Source: Ashinkailepas kermadecensis (taxonomy: Eukaryota > Arthropoda > Thecostraca > Neolepadidae). From it: a stretch of 64,000 nt of DNA. Of this stretch, positions 46,911 to 58,900 are shown in pieces (positions within the stretch are counted from its first letter, which is position 1; each line of letters begins with the position of its first letter). Location of the stretch: assembly GCA_034440615.1 (NCBI GenBank), contig JAOTOM010004755.1, positions 132,001-196,000 of the forward strand, written 5' to 3'. Both the position numbers and the translations under genes were made by a program. The notes beneath the pieces are model-generated. The model was not told the DNA's origin. It was given only the letters and a program-made list of their open reading frames with translations, and did no database searches.

Positions 46911-49900
46911 GTGAGACAGTAGTGTTGTCATCTTGTGCTCGCATATCACATCCACCATGGTGAATCTGCCTTCCATCTTGCAGTAATGCAGGCGTCTTTC
47001 TATCTTGGGGTTACGATCCCGTACCGACTTTTCAGGTTATTGTCGTTATATAACCTATGCAGTCGATGCGCCCTAAATCTGTCTGGCTCTCTGTCTGTAT
47101 GTCTGTCTATATCTATCTGTGTCTCTGTCTATCTATCTATCAATGTGTATATATATTGCCGGTTAGTGAATAGATCTCCTCGGTGGATAACTTTGTCTTG
47201 ATGCTACTATGGTGAAGATCCTTATTCGTCTTTGCCAGAATATCCATCCAGGTTTTGTGTTGGCCATATCAAGGGAGTATTGTGTTTAACGGGAACAGGT
47301 TCGCCTGCCAAGCGAAACCTGCCAGACTTTGTACTGGCATGCGAGTTAATTAAGCTCGTTATCGATTAGTTTAACTGGGAAATGCCCACCAGGCACCTCA
47401 GTACTAAGCGCGATGTGCCAAATAGTTGGCTGTAATCTTGCAGCTGCGACCGTGTTGTATTTGGCCCGACGACGTGTCGCTTGTGCGCCCGCTTGTGTTG
47501 TGCTGGGTTAACCACCAAGCTGCGACGTTCTAAGGTGGCCTGGTGCGTGTCTCGTCAGGTGATCTTGGAGAGCATCTGGCTGAAGAAGCAGAAGACCACT
47601 AAGCAGCAGAAGGAGACGCGCCGTATGGTGTGCGACTGTTGTCTCTCTGGCGAGGAGATGGCGAGGGGCGACCGGGGCTGTGGTTCGGAGTGCCTCAATC
47701 GTCTGCTGATGATCGAATGGTCAGTATCCGACCTGTGCCACTGGGGCTGAATTTGTAGTTAGTCATTGTCTTAAATAATGACACTCGTGGGAGGTTGGCA
47801 GGGAGTGAGCTGTCAGCCCACCATTCGCAGTTGAATAGCGGTGACATTGCGAGATGACCTGATCACCTATCCGACAATGTGTGGATGCAACAGTTTGCCC
47901 GCTTCCACAGCGGCTCGCGCTGCCCCATGGGCGATCGATGCTCCAACAAGCGCTTTACACGGCGGAAGTACGGCCGCACGGAGGTGTTTCGCACCGACCT
48001 GAAGGGGTACGGCCTGCGCGCGCTACACGACATGCCAGCCGGCACCTTCATCTACGAGTACGTCGGCGAGGTGAGTGGCAGCACGTGCTGATGTGGTGAT
48101 CGGGACGGGGCGAGACGTCTGTCCTGTGCACTCAACCAAGTTCGTGGAAAGTATTGGTTCATGTAGGATTTGTTCACTAATTATTGTTGATGTACGACCA
48201 ATGAAAATGATCACGAAGTATATTGTGAGTATATTGTGAGTACTTCAGTCTTAGATCTTAGTCTCGTGAGCACACAGTTGGTTAGCAGTTTCGAATGGAC
48301 GGTTGACGAAGACCCATTGGGGAGTGACCACTTCCCCATCTGGTTGCACTATCAAGGAAGTCCCATATTGGGGCCTCGACCACAGCTATGGATCCTTAAA
48401 AAGCGGACTGGAAAATGTTTGAAAACCAGGTAGAGCGTGTTTTTGTGCCCACTATAATAAATATGTCTCAATATAAATATTTATATATCTCCTAGAATGT
48501 GCAACTGGATGGATCCCTAGAACTACGGTGTTCCCTCGGCGTACCCAGTTCCGTGGTGGACGCATGGATGTCGTGCCATCCGAGCGGGGCGACGCGTCTT
48601 TAGAGTATGCAATCGTAACAGCCCCACCACAAATTTAATAGAGTTCAGACGTGCTAGGACTTTCGCGCGACGTACGATACACGAAGCAAAGCAGTCTTCC
48701 TGGCGTGATTACGTGGACATTGAGCCAATTTACTCCTCATTCTCTGATCTGGTCTCGAATTAAATGAATATCTGGCCAGTTTGGCTCGACCCCTCTCCCT
48801 GTATTAGTTATTTGCGATCGTGAGGTAGCTCACCCACTGGATGCAGCCAACGAATTTACAATTACAGTTGCTGAAAGAAGTCGAACCGGAACTGCCGATC
48901 CAAGCTTCCTTCTTTACAAGGGCCGTTGTGATGTGCGACTTCCCCGATTGACTTCTCAACGCCAGAGTTGCTTTCATACAGCCAACCGTTTACCAGATCT
49001 GAGCTATCATCTGCCATCTTTGCACCTGGAAACGTCGCGGAGGGCCAGGATTATGTACATGAGTTACTGAGATACCTGTCCCAAGGAGTGATCACGTTGC
49101 TTTTACGCGCATTTAGTATTTGATGGGAGCTCGGTATATTCCTTCCATCGTGGAGGAATGCTACGGTAGTTTAGCTACTTGAACCCGGAAAATATGGTAC
49201 CGGCCGTTTAAACTACCGCCAAATTCCTTGACATCTCCCTGTGCAAGCTATTAGAGAAGATGGTCAACGTCAGCCTTGCGTGGTTCCTGAAAAAAAACAC
49301 TATCTCCTTGTAAATTACCAATGCGGTTTTCGACAGACAGGAGCACTATTGATCACATCGTATCCCAAGACGCCGATGTAAGGGTTGCTTTTCGGAGAAA
49401 ACGCCATCTTGGTGCCGTTTGTTCGACATTGAGAAAGCATATGACACAGCTTGGCGTCACGAAATCCTGATGAAACCCTTGACTAGAGGAATCCGTGGCC
49501 ATATGGGCATCTTTTTTGCATATTTTTTTTAAAGGGAGATTTCAAGTGCACATCGGTAACCACTTCTCCCGATGGTTTATCCAGGAGAACGGCGTCCCTC
49601 AGGGAAGTGTTCTCACCGTGCCACCGTTCGGCATCACGATCGATGGCATCGGTGAGTCCATTCCGCGGAATATGGGACGCTCGCTTTTCGTAGATTAGTT
49701 TGCCAATTGGTCCCGCACCTCACGAACTGCAATTGCATTGCAGAGGCCGTTGCAACTAGCAATTGCAGCTAGCAGTTACGTGCCTGGGAAATGGCAAACA
49801 GCAATGGATTCTCGTTTTCTACGACGAAAAGTGTCGCCCTCAATTTTTTGTCGTCGCCGATGTGATCAGGGTATATAAATTAAACTTGATGGCAGGAATG

Positions 49901-52900
49901 TTTAAATGTTCAAATCGTGGTGCGATTTCTGGGAGTGGAATTTGGCCGACACCTTGCGTACTAGCACCACCTGAAATCGTTACGTGGAAAGTGTTGGCGC
50001 ACTGAACATCTTGAAATGCGTTGCTCGTACTTCCTGTGATGCAAATCGAGATACGCTTATGCTGTTATATCGTTCCCTGATACGCTCAAAACATGGTTAC
50101 ACCAGTTTTATCTATGACGGTACTGCTGCAGCCAACAAGCGTAAGCTTGACATCATCCATCACACCACCATCCGCATTGGAACTGGAGTATTTCACACCT
50201 CACCCACGATAGGCCTTCTAGCAGAGGCACACGAGCCGCCTCTCTGCCTGCGGAAAGGCTCTACGCCTGCAAGCTTCGCCAGCTCCCTGATCACCCCACT
50301 TACTTACATGTTTTCTCGCGACGATTGCCGACCGTTTTCTCCTCAAATTAAAATTTGAGTGTTGTCCCGTCCGGTATGCGTATACGTAAGCTTTTAAAAA
50401 AAAAAACGAGTCAGACTCCAGTTAATCAAGGAAGTCGAGGACCCCTCCATTGGAGTTAATCGCACCGGAGGTGGATTTCTCCCTCGCTAAGACCAGAAAA
50501 TCCGATGTCGCTCCAGAAGAGCTGCTCATTGGCCCTTGAACACATCGGATCATTCCACGAATGAGTGACTATGCATAGTGATGGCTCTCGAACGGAGTAT
50601 GGTGTTGGAAGCGCGTTTGTTTGCGGCTCTGTCACCCGATAATTTTATCTCCCGAAGCACGCATCTGTATATTCATCAGAACTTATCGGCATTTCGAAAG
50701 TCCTTATGTTATATCGAAGCGTGAGGAAGTGATGCCATGTGATCTTTACTGACTCCTCAAGCAATGTTTTAGCCGTGAACACATTTTATCCATTCAACCC
50801 ACTCCTGCATGATGTTCTAAGCTGTCTTACCGCTGTGCACCGCTTGGGACGACGGTTGCTTCAGTGTTGGTTCCCTGGCCGTATAGGAATTTCTGGGAAC
50901 GAGTTGGCGGACGCTGCGGCGAAGCGAGCAGCGCATGCCCTGTGCACTCGATCACTACCACTCCCCAACACGGACCATTGCCGACACATTTCCATCTTTC
51001 TCCTCAACAAGTGGCAAGCAATGTGGGATTCGACCCAAGCGAACAGACTGAGAGCCGTCAAGCCACGTCTGGAACCATGGGGTCCGTCCCGTCGTATGCT
51101 TAGGCAAGAATAGATGACACTGTCGTCTCCGCATAGGGCACACTTACGCCATGCATGGTTACCTGCTATGCGGTGGCGACAAACCCCAGGGCGCCAGATG
51201 TCGATCACCACTGGCAGTTCGCCATGTTTTGATCTCGTGTCCTTTATATGCTAACGAACGTAGACGTTATTTTGGATCTATCCAGACGGCTTCTCTTAAA
51301 GATGCTCGTCTCACAATCGAAACATTGTGTGTTCGAATCTCACCTGTCGCTACTCTTCGCCCGCGACCAATCGGCGTGAGAGATTGGCGACGCTATATGA
51401 CTCAACGGTCGACGTGTCGTAAAACCAATAACTAACTAACTAACGGCTTCTCTTAGCGATGTTCTTTCCAACAGTTCTCCCATTGTCCAATCGGGACGGA
51501 TGATGGATTTCGTATCCGAAGTGTCGTTTTCAACTATATATATATATATGCTTCTCATTGATATGCATGACATGTAAACTCCGCAGTAGAATAAAACAAT
51601 ATAGACGGTGCCCATGATGTGATGCTTGGTACTGCTTCTACCCACATTTCAATGATCGTATGAGTTATGGACGCAACATGACAAGAACAGTTAAAGCGCC
51701 CGAAAGCCCACATAACTAACTGGATCTCATCGTGTACTTTTTAGGACATTGCGACAACACAACACTTTTGAAAGACATTGCGCCAGTGTTTTCTGCAAAT
51801 GTAGCCGTGCCGTTGCTGTTCAAGTTGCTGACGACTGTACAGGTGCTGGACTTGAGGGGGTTCCGGCGACGCCGGAAGGAGTACGGTCGCCAGCGCTACC
51901 ACCACCAGTACTTCATGGCGCTGCGAGGCGACGCCATCGTGGACGCCACCGAAAAGGGAAACGACTCGCGCTTCATCAATCACAGCTGCGACCCCAACTC
52001 GGAGACACAGAAGGTGAGCCGCCTGGTGTGTCTCTGCGACCCAGCCTCGCCGCCACAGCAGGGTTTGTCACGGCTTCAGATGCAGCAGCAGCCGGTGCAC
52101 CCGCCATCCAGACCCAGCCTCGCCGCCACAGTGCATAGTTTGTCACGGCTGCAGGTGCCGCAGCAGTCGGCGTACCCGTCATCCGGACCGGCTGCACCAA
52201 GCTGAGCTGTTGGTTCACCATCTTGTTGCACAGCATTAGTTCGGTCTCGTCAGTTATGTTCCTTATTCCTGTTGATGGGTCGTCTACAAACCCCCATGCT
52301 GTGTATCTCAGAGGCCGCAACTCTGAGGACCTGACGTCCCATACGAAATACACGACACGACATGTTGAATGTTGTATAGCCCTTTGATCTTCACTCAGAG
52401 GCCACTGGAACGGATTTTCGAAATGTATTGATTTGATTGTATTTATTTAGCAACTCGTCCGCTTGTTCCGTGTTGTAGTGCTGGGTATTCATCTGGTGTA
52501 TGCTATTAAGCCCTGTGCTTGGTTCAGTTTATCTCGTCAGGTGAGAATAGCTCGGTTTCGTGCATATGATGAGGGTGAAATGACTAGTGAGTGCACTGTG
52601 TACCATAGGGCGTTGTATTCGTATATGGTGTGAGTGGATTCACAACTGGCTGCTCACCGTTGTTACAGTGGACGGTGAACGGCGAACTGCGGATCGGGTT
52701 TTTCACACAACGATGCGTGGCTGCCGGGGAGGAGATCACCTCCGACTACCAGCTGCGCAGGTAAGACCTGGGATTGGTCCGGCGTCTCCAGGGGCTGTTC
52801 TTCAGGTACCAACTGACAGTTGGGTGGGCGAGACAGTGGGCGCTACCCGAGATCTCCGTGGACTCTCTTTAATGTGCCGGCTGGCTAGGTAGGACAATGG

Positions 52901-55900
52901 ATGTAGCCGGTGTTTCACGGTAGACGGGGTCCCCGGAGCAGCACGAGACGACAATTGGTGCCTGGGGCGGTCAGCCAGTCAGCCAGCATCATGAAGCGCT
53001 GTGTGACTGCTCGCCGGCGCATCTTGCCAGAAGTGTATTGACACGCTATGCGTAATTGGCATCGTGCAGACTTAACAGGTATTGGAGTTTTTACGAGGGA
53101 AATGCTAGTTTTTTTAATGTCATGAGAACCAGTTTTATCGGTTAAAAAGACTGTAAAGAAGTGGTAAAAGAAGCGAAAACCTGATGGCATGTTACCCACT
53201 TCCTGTTACATTTTCAGCTCCAATTTTCCCTATTTCTATGAATTTTGCACATATGATATGTGACACTACTAGACATACGAACAGTATGTCATATATATAT
53301 CTGAAGAAGTTAAGCAGAGTATTTGCAGGACCCTTGCCGGTCAAAACCGGTAAAAACAGGTTTGGTGTAAAAACAGCCAACCCTGCACTTAATCTTACTT
53401 CACATTTGGAGGACTTTAACTGGTCAACTTAGACTGGACCCATCTGTAATCGGCACACCCTGATGCTCCCATAATGAGGGAACAGACTGTGGTGTGTGCT
53501 AGTGTGGGCATCTACCTAGGATCGACGGTGTCCCTCTGACCCCCTCATCCGGCAGCAGGCGCGCCTCTGACGTCCTCCCCTCGACACCAGGTACAGCCTC
53601 TGACACCCTCCCCCTCGACACCGGGTACGACCTCTGACGCCTTCCCCATCGGCACCAGGTAGGGCCTCTGACACACTCCCCCTCGACACCAGATGCGGCC
53701 TCTGACGCCCTCTCCCTGGACACCAGGTGCGACCGCTGACGCCCTCCCCTCGACACCATGTACGACCTCTGACGTCCTCCACCTCGACACCGGGTACGAC
53801 CTCTGACGCCATCCCCCTCGACACCAGGTACGGCCTCTGGCATCCTCCCCTCGATACCAGGTACGGCCTCTGACACCCTCCCCTCAATACCCGGTACGAC
53901 CTCTGACGCCATCCTCCTCGACACCAGGTACGGCCTCTGACACCTTCCCCTCGACACAAGGTACGGTCTCTAGCGTCCTCCCCTCGACAACAGGTACGGC
54001 CTCTGACATACTCCCCTCACACCAGGTACGGCCTCTGACGTCCGCCCCTCGACACAGGGTACGGCCCCTGACACCCTCCCCTCAATACCAGGTACGGCAT
54101 TTGACGCCCTCTCTTCGACACAAGGTACGGCCGCTGACGTCCTCCCCTCGACACCAGGTACGGCCTCTGACATCCTCCCATCGACACAAGGTACGGCCTT
54201 TGACGCCCTCCCCTCAATACCAGGTACGGCCTTTGACGCCCTCCCCTTCGACACCAGGTGCGGCCTCTGACGCCCTCCGCCTCGATACCAGGTACGGCCT
54301 CTGACGCCCTCCCCCTCGACACCAATGGGCGCTATATGACCAACGCAGTCGATGTGGCCCTAAACCCAAATAACCAACCAACCAACCCCCTCGACACCAG
54401 GTACGGCCACTGACGCCCTTCCTCTCCACTCCAGGTACGGCCGGCGGGCGCAGCGCTGCTTCTGCGGCGCCGCCAACTGCCGGGGCTGGATCAGCCAGAA
54501 GCCAAACGAGCAGTCTGCCGAAGACGAGGACGAGGAGGGGGAGGAGGACGACGACGAGGAAGAGGAGTGTGTGGCGCCGGACGCCGGTCGACAGCGGCGC
54601 ACCGACCGCGCCAAGCTGCGCCACGACGCGGCGCAGCGCGAGGTGCGGGAGCAAGCTGCGTCACGTGGGCTGTGCCAGCGCACTGTTCTGTTGGACTGGC
54701 AGGATTTCAGTGTATTGTATTTAGCACAACATCTCTCGACCTTTAGCTTTTGCTTAGTTCGCACCTAGCTGGCGATTGATGTGTGGGCACTGCGTAAAGG
54801 GTGCATTGCTTGGCTGAAATTGTGCCTACCTGGATAAGAATGTACGAATAATTAGACGGCACCGACACGAGTGAAGCAAATTTTAGGGAAATCCTGGGAA
54901 AACGATACTTTTTACAAAGTACGCTGCTGCGTGTTTCCCGTCTCGCCAATTTTCCTTGAAAAGCCAGTGCAACTCACCAAGCCACTGGCGTACATTTAGT
55001 ACGAACAAATGCGAAGCCCGAGCGAGTTTATTCCCGTGTTTTTACGTACAATTTCATCCGGGAAACTCGACCTGAACGTGACACTTTTCAAACCATAATA
55101 ACCTTTAATACAGCGTTTCGTATCCTTTTCCCTTCATTCAGAAATGGACAGGGTCGTTTAGTTCTAGCTTTTGCAGTTTATTTATGCACAATATTCACAT
55201 TATATGTTGTATTAGTTTGTTTTGTATTTATTCATCGTATTTTGTTCAAGAAAATTATTTCATGGCAGAAAGTTGCGCGGTGCGGCTGGACTGGCACCGC
55301 GTAAGGGCTGGCCTTCCAGCCGCCGGCCACTGTGTTATGTCGTCGTGCCACGCGACATTGAGCGAGATGCCCCGAGGCTGGGCATCTGCGCGACTGGTGT
55401 CAGTCCGATGGAGGGTGCCGCGCTTTACGGTTATATGCGGCATTAACTGAAGCGGGAATGCAGACAAAAGGGACCTTGGCACAGTGTGTTACCTGTGCTA
55501 TTTCGATGCTTCGTCATGGTGGTTTAAGGTTTAGATACGTACACCATATTCGGCACATGGGCCCTGTTTCAGCAAGTTTGCCGTCAATTTTGACTGGAGC
55601 GGATTTTGTATTGCACATGTGCCGAAATTGAAGTCATTTCAGCAATCGGACCCATTGAAATGTCGAGCACGCTTGCCAAATTTGGATGCACTGTACTGAA
55701 TTGTCGACATGGGTTTCTGATTTCTGACATTCCCGCGCTTCCGCGATAATACGGTGCAGTAAGGTGCACGTCTTCACTGACTGCCAACAGAGCGCAGTCA
55801 CAGGGCTCACAAGTCTCCCGCCACAGTATGGTGCCCGGTCCTCTGCCCCCTCTGCCCCCTCTGGTGCCTCGTTAGTCCAATGCCCCCAATGACGTCTTAC

Positions 55901-58900
55901 GCTGGGTAAATAATGTCGGCTACCAACCCTGGTATGGGCGCAAAATGACCAATGCAGTCGACGCGCCCTACAGCACAAATCCACCACCACCAACCCTGGT
56001 GGGGATGTTTTCAGTAAGCCGAACACTTGTTCTGCCCCGTCGCCAGCTATTTGTATGTTTGACCTGCCCGGTCGGTCCGGTGCTGGTGTGGGTGTATGGT
56101 GGCGGTGTGTGTAGCTGACCTTGCAACACCGCCGCCACAGCTGAGCAGCGAGATCTCCCGACTGGCGACGTCCGGTCTCAAGTCGCGCCAGCACACACTG
56201 GAGCTGTCGCGACTGATGGTGCGCGCCGAGAGCGACTCTGACCGGCGCACGCTGCTGTCTCTGCTGCGGGTGGCCGACCAGCCGTGCAGGTCAGTGGTGC
56301 TGTCGGACCGGCTCCTCAGGTCAGTGGTATTTTCGGACCGGCTCCTCAGGTCAGTGGTACTGTCGGACCTGCTCCTCAGGGTAGTTATTGACCTTTTCGA
56401 GCCATCGTTTTGTGTGTGGCGGTATAGCTGCGACTGTTGGTCCCTCTGCCTCAGACGGCTGTTTCTCGACTACCACGGCCTGCGCCTCATTTGGACGTGG
56501 ATGGCTAGTGGCCCGACCTCTTCTGACGCTGGCACGCTCACCTTCCGGAAAGAGGTGCGGTGCCGCTGCCGTTGACGTCTGCTATGTGTCGGGTAGTGTT
56601 CACAAATGTCCAGATTTGGGGGCAAATAGCACATCGGTACGGCTAACTCTTCTTTTTTGTACTACAGCTACGAAAATGTTCGACGCTACCGTCAAATGTA
56701 ATCTGAATTATCTTTGAATATGTCAATTAGAAGATTATAAAAACAACTCGAATATTGTGTCACTATATATGTTTCTAATGCCACGTATATATTGTCGCCA
56801 CATTTGCGCAAATGTTCCTTTACTTTATGATCTTTTTCATGCGCATGCGACTTATTTCCCGCTATTTGGCAGAAACGTTTCTCATCGCAACTTCGGTTTG
56901 ATGATTTGTCTTCTACTCCAGCACTGTAATTAAGGTAGCGCAGCTCTTGTGAAACTGCAACACGATAGTCCAAGAGGTTTGCTGGCACTGTAGGCTAGGA
57001 GACGTTCATGCTGATGGTGTCTGTTGGTGTTTCGGGCGTCGAATACGCTGACTGCTGGCCTCTGGACCTCCAGGTGCTGGGCAGACGCTGATGGTGCCGT
57101 CTGTCGGTCCTTCAGGTGCTGGACAGACGCTGATGGTGCCGTCTGGCGGTCCTTCATGTGCTGGAGACGCTGATGTTGTCTTCTGTCGGTCCTTCAGGTG
57201 CTGGACGGACGCTGATGCTGCCTTCTGTCGGTCCTTCAGGTGCTGGACGGACGCTGATGGTGCCGTCTGACGGTCCTTCAGGTGCTGGACAGACGCTGAT
57301 GGTGCCGTCTGTCGGTCCTTCAGGTGCTGGACAGACGCTAATGGTGCCGTCTGTCGGTCCTTCAGGTGCTGGACAGACGCTGATGCTGCCTTCTGTCGGT
57401 CCTTCAGGTGCTGGACAGACGCTGATGGTGCCGTCTGTCGGTCCTTCAGGTGCTGGACAGACGCTGATGCTGCCTTCTGTCGGTCCTTCAGGTGCTGGAC
57501 GGACGCTGATGCTGCCTTCTGTCGGTCCTTCAGGTGCTGGACGGACGCTGATGGTGCCGTCTGACGGTCCTTCAGGTGCTGGACAGACGCTGATGGTGCC
57601 GTCTGTCGGTCCTTCAGGTGCTGGACAGACGCTGATGGTGCCGTCTGTCGGTCCTTCAGGTGCTGGACAGACGCTGATGCTGCCTTCTGTCGGTCCTTCA
57701 GGTGCTGGACAGACGCTGATGGTGCCGTCTGTCGGTCCTTCAGGTGCTGGACAGACGCTGATACTGCCTTCTGTCGGTCCTTCAGGTGCTGGACAGACGC
57801 TGATGGTGCCGTGTGTCGGTTCTCCAGGTTCTGGAGACGCTGATGTTGTCTTCTGTCGGTCCTTCAGTGCGGGACAGACGCTGATGTTGCCGTCCTCTAG
57901 GTGCTGGAGACGCTGATGTTGCTGCCGATGCCGGACCGGACGGCACTGCGCGAGAGTCGAGTGTTGGGCGCCGTGGAGCGGTGGGCGCAGGCCAGCCGAC
58001 CCAGCACCCCGCCCACACCCGACACTGACCCGCCCAGTGATTACACCCCGCCCGAGGCAACCGATCTTCCCGGCAAGGACGCGACTGAGGTAGGTAACCC
58101 CGCCCACACCCGACACAGACCCGCCCAGTGATTACACCCCGCTCGAGGCAACCGATCTTCCCGGCAAGAACGCGGCTGAGGTAGGTAGCGCCGCCCACAC
58201 CCGACACGGACCCGCCCAGTGACCACATCTCGCTCGAGGCCATTGACCCGCCCGGCAAAGGCGCGGCCGAGGTAGGTCACCCCGCCCACACCCGACACGG
58301 ACCCGCCCAGTGACGATGCCCCGCCTAGGCAGTGAGTCCGCCTGGTATGCACGCGACCAATGACCTCATGTCGACTCGTCCGTGAATGTCAGTTTATCAT
58401 CATCATTAAGGCGAGCCTCGTCCCCTCATGCTCGGGTAACTCCTGTCCTGCTCAGCTACACTGGCAATGTAGATATTCCTGCAACACCGGCCGTCGTTTC
58501 AGCTTCTCTAGCGTCCGTCCTCATCCGTTCGAATCATCTTCAGGGTTGTTTTATGGGCTGGGCGAAATCTAAGTACTTTAACTCAAGTCACAACTCCCAT
58601 GGAGTCATGCCGTACCCAAAAACCCTAATAAATAAACAAACAAACAAGCGTTCCCCGCCTGATGTTGATGCAGTGTTTCAGGGGCGTTGTTTTCGCTGGG
58701 TAACCATGTCTATTGCGGCAGATCGCCCAGCTGGCCTCCAGATTGCTGGCATCCTGGTCACAGCTGCGCAACGAGTTCCGTATCCCCAAGAAGGAGCGGC
58801 TGCAGATCATGAGGGAGCACGAGAAGGAGGCGGGTGAGTGGAAGACCGTGGCCGTCTCGTTATCTCATTTTTATTTTGTCATTGCCACCTCAGTAAAAAC

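Larger units (their letters stand above)
48071..51842. other. SETD2 intron 3, mostly a dead LINE and a SINE
   Basis: This 3.8-kb intron is filled by the I/jockey-type LINE at 48235-51299 and a SINE at 51300-51442. No minisatellite lies at either junction. Acceptor CTGTACAG|GTG. Confidence 0.8.

Noticed and set aside
47559..52760. ASH1L or NSD-type methyltransferase instead of SETD2
   Set aside because: The AWS and SET sequence, and the following SRLMVR, WTWM and IPKK blocks in order, fit SETD2; ASH1L and NSD proteins lack these C-terminal blocks.
57154..58116. Minus-strand frame of 320 codons with GPTDGTISVCPAPE repeats
   Set aside because: It is the antisense of the SETD2 exon 9 junction satellite; the 42-bp unit keeps the frame open.
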